In this document: positions 1 through 13,400 of the stretch, in pieces
Position numbering within the stretch: position 1 is the first letter of the stretch
How the letters are laid out: the number at the start of each line of letters is the position of its first letter
Source: Ceratodon purpureus
Taxonomy: Eukaryota > Streptophyta > Bryopsida > Pseudoditrichales > Ditrichaceae
Length of the DNA: 64,000 nt
Direction of reading: 5' to 3'
Assembly (NCBI GenBank): GCA_014871385.1
Contig: CM026423.1
Coordinates: 16,419,690 to 16,483,689, forward strand
Notes under the pieces: model-generated
Told to the model about the DNA's origin: nothing
What the model saw: only the letters and a program-made list of their open reading frames with translations
The model's database searches: none
Translations under genes and position numbers: made by a program

Positions 1-300
1 TTTTGACATTGCCCCAACAATATATCTAAGTTTTGATGCCCATAAACTATGTTTTGCAAAAACATTTGATCTATCACCAATTCCTATAGGTGTGGAAATT
101 AGGTAAACATTCACAAACTTCGAGCCCCATATGCGATTAGAAAGAGGAAATTATCCTTGTTTTTGTGAAAAAGGATGTATTGAAAATGCCTTACATTTAC
201 CGAATTTAGAACTACCAAAAGGTTAATGTTAACATGTTCAATTGAAAATCTCAACGGTAGATATGTGCTTGTCAATGAGAAAAAGAACCACAAAAAATCC
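1..300 (-). repeat. Old interspersed repeat, copy A (edge-truncated)
   Basis: Read on the minus strand, this segment aligns over its whole length with 32110-32435 read on the plus strand. Shared blocks include gggcatcaaaactta and ggcaatgtca, with roughly three quarters of positions matching by eye. The copy is cut by the window edge. No terminal repeats or convincing protein were seen, so its class is unknown. Confidence 0.6.
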
Positions 301-2833
301 CAATTAAATTGGATTAAAAATTGAGTTTATGGAAATATTTGAAGTACAAATTGTATAATTCTATGTAGTTTCTAAGGGCGGTTTTGGTAATAGTGGGTTG
401 TGTGGATGGACCCCATGCCACCGCATAGATACTAGATGAGATATGTTAAGTCCGGATGAAAAATGAAGATTGGATGTAAATATTTTTTGTGGATGGAAAA
501 ATATTTTGGATGAAAATAGAGTTATAGATTTTAACTTCTTGTCATTTGGATGGAAAAAATATGAATGAAGGGAACCCCTCTAGATAGAAACAATTGGTTA
601 GATGAAAGTGTATATTGGATGAAGATTCTCATCAATGTACATGGATGAAAAAACATTGGGCCCATTATTTTGCAAGTGGCCACCTTTTGAAATTTAGTCT
701 TGTCACTTTTTGCCATTGTGAATACGGACAACTTAAGCAAAAAATAGGAGATTCTAATTGGTTATTGGCTGCCCAAATTGAAAACAAGTTCTTATAAAAT
801 CCATAACTTTTGTGTCGTAACTCCAAAATGCTTTGAAAACTCTAACATTGGAAAGCTATGCGTAGCAAAAATATTAGAAAATTCTGAACATTGAGGAGCT
901 TAAATTAGCTTGTCCATAAGTGCTGCGACCACAATGTGGCCTCAAAAGGCTTCTGTGGTTAAGGTTAAACATATGATTTCTAAAAAGGTAAAATGCTCTT
1001 TTCAGTATGTAATATATGATTGTAAATGAAAAATTGGCTAGTCTGCAAGAATTATAAGAGTTTTTAAAATATCTTGCCCCTAGTAAATGTCAAGCATCGT
1101 ATGAACAAAATGGTACAATACTTTTAATGACATTAGCTTTATATCATTCGACCTAGCCACTTCCAAATCATTAAAACATAATCAAATTATAAATATGAAT
1201 TTAAAACATTGTCATTTCCAATCAAAATATTTTAAAGTGATTGTATTATTAAACATAATTTATTGTTGGATATGTGTTTTAGCAGTAAGTTTGTTTCATT
1301 GTGAAAAGAGAATTTAAGAATGGCCTTTTTGCATGTTATGAGAGATAGAAGGACTGTGCTTTATCTTGTACTAGTATTTTTGCATTGTTGTTGTTATATT
1401 AGTGGAAATCCTTTTATTGATATTCAACACCAATAACTAAACTTCAATGAAAATACTTTCTTTAATTTCTTTTAATAAATATAGATTTAGAACTCTCCTT
1501 CTTAGATTCTTTTCCTTGTTTATAGTATTTATTAAAAATTTCTTCATTTGAGAAGTACTTCCAATTCTACTGTATGATTTATAAAGTATTTTATCTTGAA
1601 AAATTAGTTTTAAATATTTGTAGAAAAAATTGCAATTACAAGTATTACTAAAATACTTTTAACATTTATAATTTAAGTTTCAACGTATGAAGTTGTAGCC
1701 TACTTTTTGGATAAGTAGGATCTTCATTCATCAAATATAGACCTATGTTGGAAACGATATAGCTATACACTATGGTGTTGTTGATTTTCAATTATAGCTG
1801 TCAATTTTTTTAAATTTCCAACTTTGAATTCCATACACAATCATTTTGACGGCCTTTGGATGTGAAAAAGTATTGTATTTAATGTATATCACTATGTATG
1901 AAGTCAAAGTTTAAATAGAAAATTTGAAAGCATGACTTCTTCATGCTTTCTTATTCATAATATGTTGTCATTCTAGAACCATTTAGTGGAAATAAAAAGA
2001 TTTGAATCCCTTCTAATTACCATGCTTGAATGAAGATTTTTAGTAGGGTTTTTCTTATTGTAATGATCGTAATAAAAATGACTTCAAGCGTAAAAGAGTT
2101 TGAATTTGACAAACATGACTAGAAACATAGCTATTAAAAAATTATAAGTTTTAAATACATGTAAAAATATCAAACAACACATCACCAAACCTTGATAGAG
2201 TCTTAAAATTTTAATACTTAAATGATTCCTCTAAAAATTTATACTTTCTTATAGGAATTTAAAAATAAAAATTAAAAAAAAAAAAAAAAAAAAAAAGTCA
2301 CAAACTGTTATGGCTTTTATTATCAAAAATCACAAAAGTTTAATACATCTTTGAAAGATAAATGTTGACGAAATGCAATCGTGATAAAATATGCAATGTC
2401 GTTTTGACACTAAAGAAGGACACCAAACCATATAATATCCAAATGGTCCAACTAGCCATCTCTCCGAATAATATTTTATCTCTCCGAATAATATTTTATC
2501 ACTTTAATATCATGGTTTAAAGAATACAATATAAATTGGCTCATTTGATAAAGTTTGAATCTTATTTTACCATGTTATAAAAAAAATTATAAAATTTAAT
2601 TTTTAAAAAAAATCATAATTAAAAGTCAAATGTCGCTTTGATGAAATCCATGACTCTATTTTTAGAAGATAAATTATACAAGCTTGTATCTTTTAATTGC
2701 ACAATAATCAATATTTAAGCTTAAGAATTTATTTTCAGCTTCAAACATATGATGTTTATATTATAAATTTCCTACATCAAAGTGTCTTGGTTAATAAAAC
2801 CAAAATACCACATCAACATATTAAAAATAACAG
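301..2833. other. AT-rich non-coding stretch, probably dynein intron
   Basis: No exon of the dynein tail or linker could be recognised here. The stretch holds GGATG-rich simple sequence (about 400-660), a poly-A run (about 2274-2296) and an exact 20-bp tandem duplication at 2461-2500. Because the first recognisable exon begins in mid-protein, this is most simply the 3' part of a long intron. Confidence 0.5.
2461..2500. repeat. Exact 20-bp tandem duplication
   Basis: The unit tctccgaataatattttatc occurs twice head to tail without mismatch, which points to a recent local duplication in non-coding DNA. Confidence 0.9.
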
Positions 2834-4435
2834 AGTTCTTTGTGCAATGACAGAAATAAGATCTTTAAACCAACTGAATTTGGTTGGCAAATGCAATTAC
2901 GTTACTATTGGGATGATGTTATTGAAGATTGTGTAGTACGACAAACAAATGCGTTATTTGAATATGCGTATGAATATTTAGGGGCTCAAATGCGTCTGGT
3001 GATAACTCCTCTTACGGATAGATGTTATATGACATTAACAGGAGCATTACATTTGAAACTTGGAGGAGCACCTGCTGGTCCTGCCGGAACCGGAAAAACG
3101 GAAACAACAAAAGATCTTGGAAAAGCTCTTGGCATTCAGTGTGTGGTGTTCAATTGTGGAGACAACCTTGATTATAAAGTTAGTTAAACAAATTGACCAT
3201 TTATTATGTTTAACAATTATGAATGGGTATATTGCATGATGGGTGTTTTTGCATAAATTAATGTAATGTGACATGTCAGTTTAACAAAGTATATTGACTG
3301 ATGTAAACAAAGGATGATTAAAAATTTGTAAAATTTGTAAAAGATAAAATTTTGAAATGTTGGATATTATGTTACTTTTTCAAAAAAAAATAGTTTACCA
3401 AATGGTATAATGAATCCTATAGACATGTATAGTGTAAATTTTCTTGATTTTTTTGAGCTATTAATTTTAAAGACGCTGATTAATTTGATTTTACTTCTAC
3501 TTGTTGCTGAACATTAACTTTTTTACCTTAAAATGATATTGTTTTCATAGTTTATGGGGAAATTCTTTGCTGGATTGACTCAATGTGGAGCATGGGCATG
3601 TTTTGATGAATTCAATCGCATTGATATTGAAGTGCTCTCTGTGGTTGCTCAACAACTTTTGACCATACAAAATGCTTTAAAAGCTGGGCTCACAAGATTT
3701 AACTTTGAAGGAAGAGAAATTAAGTTGATTGATACATGTGGAGTTTTCATCACAATGAATCCTGGTTATGCTGGTCGGACGGAGCTGCCCGACAATTTGA
3801 AAGTTCTATTTCGACCGGTTTCTATGATGATACCAGATTATGCTCTTGTGGCTGAAGTCATGTTGTTTTCAGAAGGTAAAAATGTGACATGACATACTTC
3901 TAATAAAATCTAAACAAAAAAATCTACAAAAATATATCACGTTATAACTTAATCAGAAAGAAAACATTTACTTAACAATAAAACCCATCATATCATGTAT
4001 CACGAGTTTTTTCTTTGGATATATATTGATTTGAGGTTGATATGTGAACAACTAATAATAATAGTTTACATCTCAAAAATTTCCATTCGTATGATTGAAT
4101 TGTTGAATATTATAGCTAGTATTTTAGAATAATTGTTTACATTAGAAATAATATATTTGGTGTTTATGAAGGGTTTGCAAATGCTAAGACATTATCAAGG
4201 AAAATGGTCAAGTTGTATAAATTATCAAGTGAACAATTAAGTCAACAAGACCACTATGATTTTGGAATGAGAGCGGTGAAGTCAGTTTTAGTGATGGCTG
4301 GCTCATTAAAAAGAGCAAATCCTACTCTTGTAGAAGATGTTGTCCTGATTCGTGCTTTCAAAGATAGCAACCTTCCTAAGTTTCTTCAAGAAGATGCAGA
4401 ATTATTTATGGCTATTATTGGTGATTTATTTCCTG
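2834..4435 (+). other. Dynein AAA1 module (main ATPase site)
   Basis: The first three exons encode the end of the linker and AAA1. Walker A is GPAGTGKT at 3077-3100. Walker B lies in the segment [10 protein letters not shown] near 3597-3625. The conserved [18 protein letters not shown] block (sensor region) follows near 3750-3800. This site drives the power stroke in all dyneins, and every hallmark residue is intact. Confidence 0.92.
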
Positions 4436-7432
4436 GTAAGTATAATTCAATATATATTCAACAGATATTAAAAGTAGTATAAATTCACATTAATGGGTAT
4501 GTTTTATTCTTAATATAAAATCATTACAAGCATGTAAATTATTATTATCTACTTATTACATATGATTTTTTTATTGTTTGAATATTTTTTTAATTTTTAT
4601 CAAAATATTTAGTACTTTAGATAGCATTAGTTGCTAAATTACTTTTGAATGCACTATGTGTAATTAGTTTACTTTTTTTGATAATAATTTATCATTTTTA
4701 GAATGTTGTAGAGATTTTAAATAATGTTTTTAACTATAGGTGTTATTATTCCAAGACAAGATTTTGGAGCTATCCAAACAGCAATTGAATTTTGTTTGTT
4801 GGATAATGGTTTTCAACCGAAGCCAACTTTTGTGATCAAGGTCATACAATTATTCGAAACTATGAATGTTCGATTCGGTGTGATGACAGTGGGACCAACG
4901 GGCGGAGGTAAAACCGTGTGTTGCAAAATGTTGCAACAAGCGATGACAAAATTACGCAAAGAAGACAATCCAAATCAAGCTTTTCAAATCACCCATTCGT
5001 ATGTCCTGAATCCTAAATGTATTAAGATGGGTGAACTCTACGGAGAATATAATTTGATGACTAATGAATGGACAGATGGCTTGGGAAGTACCATAATCCG
5101 CGGTTGTGTAGCGGATACAACTCCAGATAGGAAATGGGTGGTTTTTGATGGACCTGTTGACGCTATATGGATAGAAAATTTAAACACTGTTTTAGATGAC
5201 AATTGTGTATTATGTTTGCCAAACGGAGAACGTATCAAATTGAATCCAAATACAATGAGGATGTTATTTGAAGTCCAAGACTTAGCCGTTGCATCACCAG
5301 CAACGGTAAGTCGTTGTGGAATGGTATATGTTCCTCCTGAAGAACTTGGATGGCGGCCATATGTTCAATCATGGTTGCAACGATTTCCAGCTGAGCTTGG
5401 AATGACTATGCAAGAAGAGGTTTATTTGCTCATTAGATTTAAATTCCAACATTCAAATGCTTACAAGTCAAACATCATAGTTAATTAATAATTTAAATTT
5501 AATAGAAAATAGAAATATGAAAGATTTAAGGTTATTGAAAGTCTCAAATGCTAAAGTTATCAGAATTCAGTTATAGTCATTTATTGACCAACTATTTATT
5601 TTTTGTTCTTTCTCCATTTAATCAGGTTCTTAAAGGCATTGTGTAAATATAATTGTTTTGAAAAGAAATGGAAAGAACATTGTGTACCAATTTTAGAAGT
5701 CATGTAGATTAAATACTGTACAACAGAATCTGATTCCAAATTCATGTATTTTTTTATTTTGAAGTTGACCCACATCAATATTCTGCTTCAACATTGATGA
5801 AATCATAAAAATAAATATAAACAAATGCATCCTAACCTTATTTGAGGCCAATTTGAACAGTTAAGTCTTTTTTGATTTGTAGGTTGAAGTAGGTAAGAAA
5901 TCTAAAGGTATTACTTAATAATTTGGATTGAACTTTAACCTATAAAGAATTTAATCCAAATAGAATTTGATGTTGAAACTTCTTTTAAATGATAAAACAA
6001 AATTCATGGTATCTTTTTAAAATACCAATGGTATCCATTGAAGGTTATTTTTAATTTTCTAAAGAAACATGATCTAATAGTATTTTTGATAGCTATTTGT
6101 GATTTAATATAATAATAGAATATTTCATCATCCAGGCAATTTTTAATTTTAAGATATCAAATTTTCAGGTTAAAAAACACATATATGTATTACTTGATAC
6201 ATGGGTTGATCTTGGTTTACAATATTTAAGGAAAAAATGTCGAGAAAACATTCCCTCAGTAGATATTAATATTGTCACATCATTGTGCTTTCTTTATCAA
6301 GCTCTGCTCCAACCTGCACGCGGAATAAGTGTTGAAGGGCCAGTTAGTGAGGAGGGAGACCTTAGTGACGATGTTGTTGCAACTTTAAACCGCATTTTTG
6401 CATTTTCATATGTTTGGTCTATTGGTGGAAATATTGATCACAAAAGTATAGAAGGTTTTGATCTCTTCTTCAGAACTGAACTTGAAACAGTTGCAGCTTT
6501 TCCAGGAGGAGACACTGTTTATGAATATTATGTCAATGTTAAAGACAAGGTTGAACTTTAAGCTCTTTAAATTGATGTTTATAACGTAAATATATATGAT
6601 TATTTTTAATTAAAGAATATATATTTTTTGAAAACTATAACATAATACTTAGATATAATTTTTTTATGTTATCCATATAATATTCATTAAAATAAGAAAT
6701 GAAAATTAACAAATTATAAATTAAATTTTTGATTACTAAAAAGTAAATATGTCAATGAATTTTAGAGCCTCTCAACATGGGAAGATGTAATATTAGACTT
6801 CAACTATGTACCCGGTACATCATTCTTTGAATTGATGGTACCTACTTTAGATACAACAAGATTGGGATTTATTATGGAAGTATACTTAGAAGTGGATAAA
6901 GCAGTCCTTTTTCAAGGAGTATCAGGTGTTGGAAAAAGTGCAATTGTAATGGATCTCATAGCACGGATACGCGAGAACAAAAATTATATGTCAATAGTAT
7001 TGAACTTCAGTGCACAAACAACAGCAATTGCAACTCAAGTATAGTCAACAAATCATTTGTCTAAACATTAGAATGTGTTAATATAAAATAAAAATTACAA
7101 ATAAAATGCCTCACATCTACAGTTTCAAGTAATAACTAAACTCATTTTTAATTCTTAACTCATATTACAATACTTTCTATTTTTATAATTTTATTATCAA
7201 GATTATATTTATCCATAGAATGCCAAGCCAGCCCAAAAGTGATGCTTCAATTATAAAGTATTAATAGCAAGATTGATAAGTTAAAATCAAGCTAAAAGTA
7301 TAATAGAAATGACTGCAACCATGTTTATTGAAGAAATTGAGATGAAATTTTTGAAGATAGAAATATCTCTATCATTGAAATGATTTTTTTTGTATTAATA
7401 TTCCTACAATTATGTTACGACTTAAAACGTAA

Positions 7433-7465
<33 letters not shown>

Positions 7466-10400
7466 AAAAGTAAAAACTAATTTTTAAACACCAATTGTTT
7501 TTGGGAAAAATTGAAATACAATGTGGCTATGCATAAATTTTATCAATATTTTTTATATTAAATGATCTGTTATTAATTTGTACATGCCTTGTAGAATTGT
7601 TAAAACATTGAAAAATCATTTTTATTATGATATCATCAATTTTTAATATTTCAAAAAATAATCACATACGGTAAATATTGCATTGCAGGAATCCATTGAA
7701 GTGAAGTTGGAAAAAAAACAGAGAACGAGGTATGGAGCTCCCGTCGGAAAGAAAATAGTATGTTTCATAGATGATGTAAACATGCCTTTAAGGGAAAAAT
7801 ATTTTGCTCAACCTCCTGTTGAATTGCTACGGCAATTCTTAGATTTTAGGGGTTTTTATGATCGTGTACTATTATATTGGAAAGATATAGATGACATGAC
7901 ATTTGTAACAGCTTGTGCTCCACCTGGAGGTGGTCGAAATGAGGTGATTAACTCTTTAAAGAATTTAAATACTTTAATTTAATGATTTTATTTATTAAAA
8001 CCAAACATACTAAATTTGGTGTTCACAAAATTACATTGATACTATACCATATAAAATTTTCAAAAACATAGTTGTAATGACATAGAACCCGACCTCCATA
8101 TGAAATCAAAGGCTATATATTTTTACACTTATTACATAATGAATATATTTTGTGACATTTCTAAATTTTATAATTATTGAAATATATGATTAGGTTATGA
8201 GAAGATAGTAATTTTAAAAAAAATAAAAAATAGTTGATGTCATGTTGATCTTAAAATCTATGTAGAATAATTTATTTTAAAATAAAAAATCAGTTTAATT
8301 AATTTTGATGTTACATTTTTTATTTTTTTGGATTTATAATACAAATTATACAAATTATCATTTGTTTCGTAGTAACCATGATGACAATTGGATACCTCAT
8401 AGCTTGGTCATACATTTTATCAATTCAATCACATATCTAATATGCAATAGAAAATAGAAATGTTGATAGAATAATCAGAATTTTGTTTTTATTACACCTA
8501 CCTTATCACATACTTGATCAAAACACAACATTCACATCATTGAATAAATATTTCTACAGGTAACACCGAGGTTTTTTCGTCATTTCTCAATGATATGTGT
8601 ACAACCTCCAACTGAAGGAAGTTTGCGGATGATATTCAGTGGTATTCTTGGAGGGTTTCTATCAACGTTCCCCGGAGAATGTAAAGCAATGGTTAAACCC
8701 ATTGTTGATTGCAGCATTGAGACATATACTCGAATTAGTCAAGAATTACTTCCAACACCAACAAAATCTCACTATACTTTTAACTTAAGAGATGTTTCTA
8801 AAGTATTTCAGGTAAATAAAGACAACAAAACAAAGGATATTCTAACATCTTTTATTAAATATTGGTATAATTTAAGAAATATTTCATTTAAGTATTGCTT
8901 GCAATGTATTTGAACCAAAATTATTTGCTTGCAATGTATTTGAACTAAAATTATTTGCTTGTTAGAAGTATTTTAACTAAATTTATAAATTACAAGAATT
9001 CAATCTAGTAATTAAAATTATATTCAAAACTTGATAAAAGGTATTATGATTATTTTAATCAAAAATGTATGTTTTCTATTTATGTTGTCCATGCGTATCT
9101 ATTATATACAAATATTGTTTGATTTTATATGATATGCATCGTACAGGGAATTCTAATGGTGAAATCAATAGATTGTGGTACAAAGAAACAATTGAAGACC
9201 CTTTGGATACATGAAAGCATGCGTGTATTTCATGATCGTTTAATTGATCAAACCGACAAAACATATTTTTTAAATATATTACATGAACTTTTAAAAAGAA
9301 GTTTTGAGGAAACATCTAGTTTTGAAGACGTTTTTGAAAATCAGATTATCATGTTTGGAGATTACCTAAGACCAGGCTACTCTAGAGATGATCGACGTTA
9401 CGAGCAGGTTGTTATGATATGTTGATACAAACCATTGATATATATTTCAAGAAAGAACCAAAAATAATACTAATTTGTAGATCAATAAAGATCATCCTTT
9501 CAATAATTTTTTTATATATCAACAACTAATTACATTCATTATTGAAAACCTAGATGACTAATGATTGCTTAAGATGTGGAATAGGGCCAAACTTGTTGGA
9601 AACATAATACACTTCTTCTTTGTATTTACAATTGCTATCAACAACTGTGGGCTTAATCAAACAACTTTGTGAATTTTTAAGAATGATTGTTTGATTTTTT
9701 AATGATGTAGCAATCTTACAAATCAAGTCTTTTTGGATAAATCAAGATTATGACAATAAAAAATATAGCTTGTATGATAACCACATCTTTTATCTAGAAA
9801 AAATTAGGTAATTTTCAAATTTTCTACCTATGACAAAAGAGATTTTACCACATTTTGGGTTCACTAAACTCCATTATGGTGCCAAAATCAAACCTAAAAA
9901 TACACAACTTGTGAATTCTAGTTGATTTGTCTTAAGAAGATAAAAAGTAGTCATTAATATACACATCAAAATAGTTGGAGATACTTTAAACATCCATTCT
10001 AAAAGAGACTTTAATATGAAATCAATTAAAAAACAATTGATTTTGAACTTCTCATGCATTAAGAAAAACGGATTTCTTTCTTGTAGAGTTAAATGGGTAG
10101 CTTTTAGTGTAAAGATGACATATTTATGTTTTTGAATAACGATACAATTTTGGTTCCAAAATCACCGACATTATGTAATTTCTTTCTCTTGAGTAGCGGT
10201 TAAGAAAGTGCCAATACTATTGTCACGAGAAAATTGAAAGACTTATATATTTAAAAAAAAAATTGATAACATATCAATTATCAACATACAGAATTTGAAC
10301 AAATTTTAAATCATTTTTACAATTGAAAATTACAAAATATTTCTATTAAAAATAAAAATTCATTAATCATTGATTTGTTGTCAAATATATATCCAAAGTT

Positions 10401-13400
10401 TTTGTCTACCTCCTTTGATAAAAATGATCACAAATTTTGAATACACAAAAAAATTCTAAAATTGTTTACCATGTTTTATAATAGACACTGTATACTACAC
10501 TATCAATTAGATTTATAAGAAAAAATAATCAAATAAAGTATTCCATGTTATATTATTCCTGAAGGTATGGTGTATTTTAATTTAGGCCACCAAAAAATCT
10601 TTTTATGATTACAAGAAAACACACATATTTCAAAACCGTTATTAACCTTTTTTGATTTCTTATTTTTCTATATGACTATAAAAATATTTCATTTTCAATT
10701 CATCTATTTCTATTTTTAATTATTTTGGAGAAAATGTTTCAGAGAACATGCAACATTATAAAAATACTAAGATGCCTATGTATGATTTTTGTATGACTTT
10801 TGATTTTTAAAGATTTTTTTTGTAGAATATCAAAAGTGTAAAAAATTATGACCAATTCTTAGTAAATGATAATGTGTTATATACTTCATATTATTATGCA
10901 TTTAAAAGAACCTACGTATTCCTTTCAAAGAGAATCTAAGTTTGCATACATACATAAAAGTTACAATACAACCATTTCATACAATTTGAAAACTTAATGT
11001 TTTGCATTTTTATAATTATTATATTTCTAATTAGTAATATTTACCGTATACTTTACCAGATTTTGTCATTTAATAATTAATTATTTTCAAAAAAAATAAC
11101 CCTATAATTTTTTTAATAATATTAATTAAAATCATGCAAAATTATATGTGACAAGAAATGAAAACTTGAATAATTACGGGTGCATAACATTTCCAAATCA
11201 CAATAATGAAGTGGTAAATTTCCAAAATATAACACAATTAATTGTTGAGAAACATGTAGTGTAAAAAATTATGATTTTTCTTAAAAAAAATTGTTATAAA
11301 ACAACGAAAACCCAAAAACTCTAAAAATGTCGTGATGAATTCTATCAATAAAAAATAATAAACATATCGTTTCTACAAAATTGAAATTGGTTGAGGCTAC
11401 AGTATTTCAAAACTTAATTAGCTTCACATGTTTGATCTTATAATCATGATTGTAAAATATGTTAAAAAAAAAAAACAAGCTAATGATTTATTTTCTATAG
11501 CTTTCTTTTAAACTAGTTTAGTGATTTGAATTGTGCACATAGGTGAATGATTATAGCAAAATTCCCCTGCTTTTGAAAGATTACTTAGAAGATTATAATA
11601 TGACTACAACAAATGTTATGAGGTTGGTGTTTTTTAAAGATGCGATTGCTCATATTTCGCGAATTGCACGTATTTTAAGGCAACCTCGTGGGAATGCAAT
11701 GTTGGTGGGAGTTGGAGGCTCAGGAAAACAAAGTCTTACTCGTTATGGATGCTTCCTTGCTGAATACCGTTGTTTTCAAATAGAACTTACTAAAGGATAT
11801 GGAAATGCAGAATTTCGAGAAGATTTGAAAGAGTTGTATAAAATTGCTGGTAAAAAATCTCATGAATAAAAAGAAAGATGATTGAAAAATATATCTAGAA
11901 TTCTCCATTACCATCTTATTACAATTGATTTTTTCAAAGAATGTTGTTACACAAAAAATACATAAACAATCAAAAAATAACATGTTTAATGTTGAATTTT
12001 TTAAAATTAAAACAAATGTATTATATTTTGTATTTATATCTATGCATGTATGTGTTGTAAAATAAAAGAAATCAATGTTTAATGTAACTTATATTAACAA
12101 AGGTTCAACATAACAAAATCACAATTGCATTGACATATATTTTGTCATTATAAAAAAATCTAAAATTAAAAAAAAAATCTTTATTATTTTATAACAGATT
12201 CCAGAGTTTATATTTTTTATAATTGATAAGTGTTGACCCCATTTGAATTTGATGGGATAAGTAGAGCCAATCATATCACATATTAAAACATTAAAATTTT
12301 CAAAATAAGGTTTATTTTTATGGAAGACAAAAGATGAGTTATGTTTGTAATGATGATAATTCTAACCATTTATATTATTTTTCTAATAACATGTTTTTTA
12401 TTTTAAATATACAGGTATTGATGGTGTATCTGTTACATTTTTACTTGCGGACACACAAATTGTCAATGAAGGATTTGTAGAAGATGTAAACAATTTATTG
12501 AATTCGGGAGAAGTTCCTGGATTACATACTTCGGATGAGAAAGACCGAGTTATGGCTGATATTCGAGAGTACGTTCTTGCACTTGGACTACCTTTAACAA
12601 AAGAACAATTATATACTTCATTCATTAATAGATCTCGTGAGAATATTCATGTTGTTTTATGCATGAGTCCAATTGGTGATGCTTTTCGAGGACGATGTCG
12701 GCAATTTCCTTCATTGATTAATTGTACTACTATTGATTGGTTTAATGAATGGCCTGAAGAAGCTCTTCTTTCAGTGAGCGCATTTTTCCTAGCAAGTGTT
12801 GATTTGGGCTCAAAAGAGGTACGCATAAAGACTTCATAAAAAGAATAAAAAATACAATTCAATTTTAATCTAATAACAGAGAGAATTTGAACTTATTTTT
12901 AAAAATGAAAAATTTAGAAGAGCTTTTTGTTTACTTTATTTAGCAACCATTGTACATTTCAAAAATATTGCAATTTATAACAAATATAAAAATAATAATA
13001 TTCACTTTTTTATTTTGGGATAAATTTTAAATAGCATGAAATAATATTATCAGGTCAATAAGAAAATTGCTTCATTTTGTGTTGCAATACACACTTCAGT
13101 TTCAACTATGGCTGATAAATTTTTCAACGAAATGCGTAGAAAATACTATATTACGCCAAAGTCTTATCTTGATTGTGTTAATTTATATATTACACTATTA
13201 AATGAAAAAAGGATTGAAAGTATTGCTGCTCAAGATCGCTTTTTAAATGGGCTTCAAAAGCTAAAAGAAACAAATGAACTCATTGCAACAATGAAGGTAT
13301 TTTCAAAATCTATATACTTTGAAACAATTTCAAAATTACAAAAAGTTGAAAATAAATCTAAGAGAATGGTTGATGTTTTCATTTTTTTTCAAAATTGACA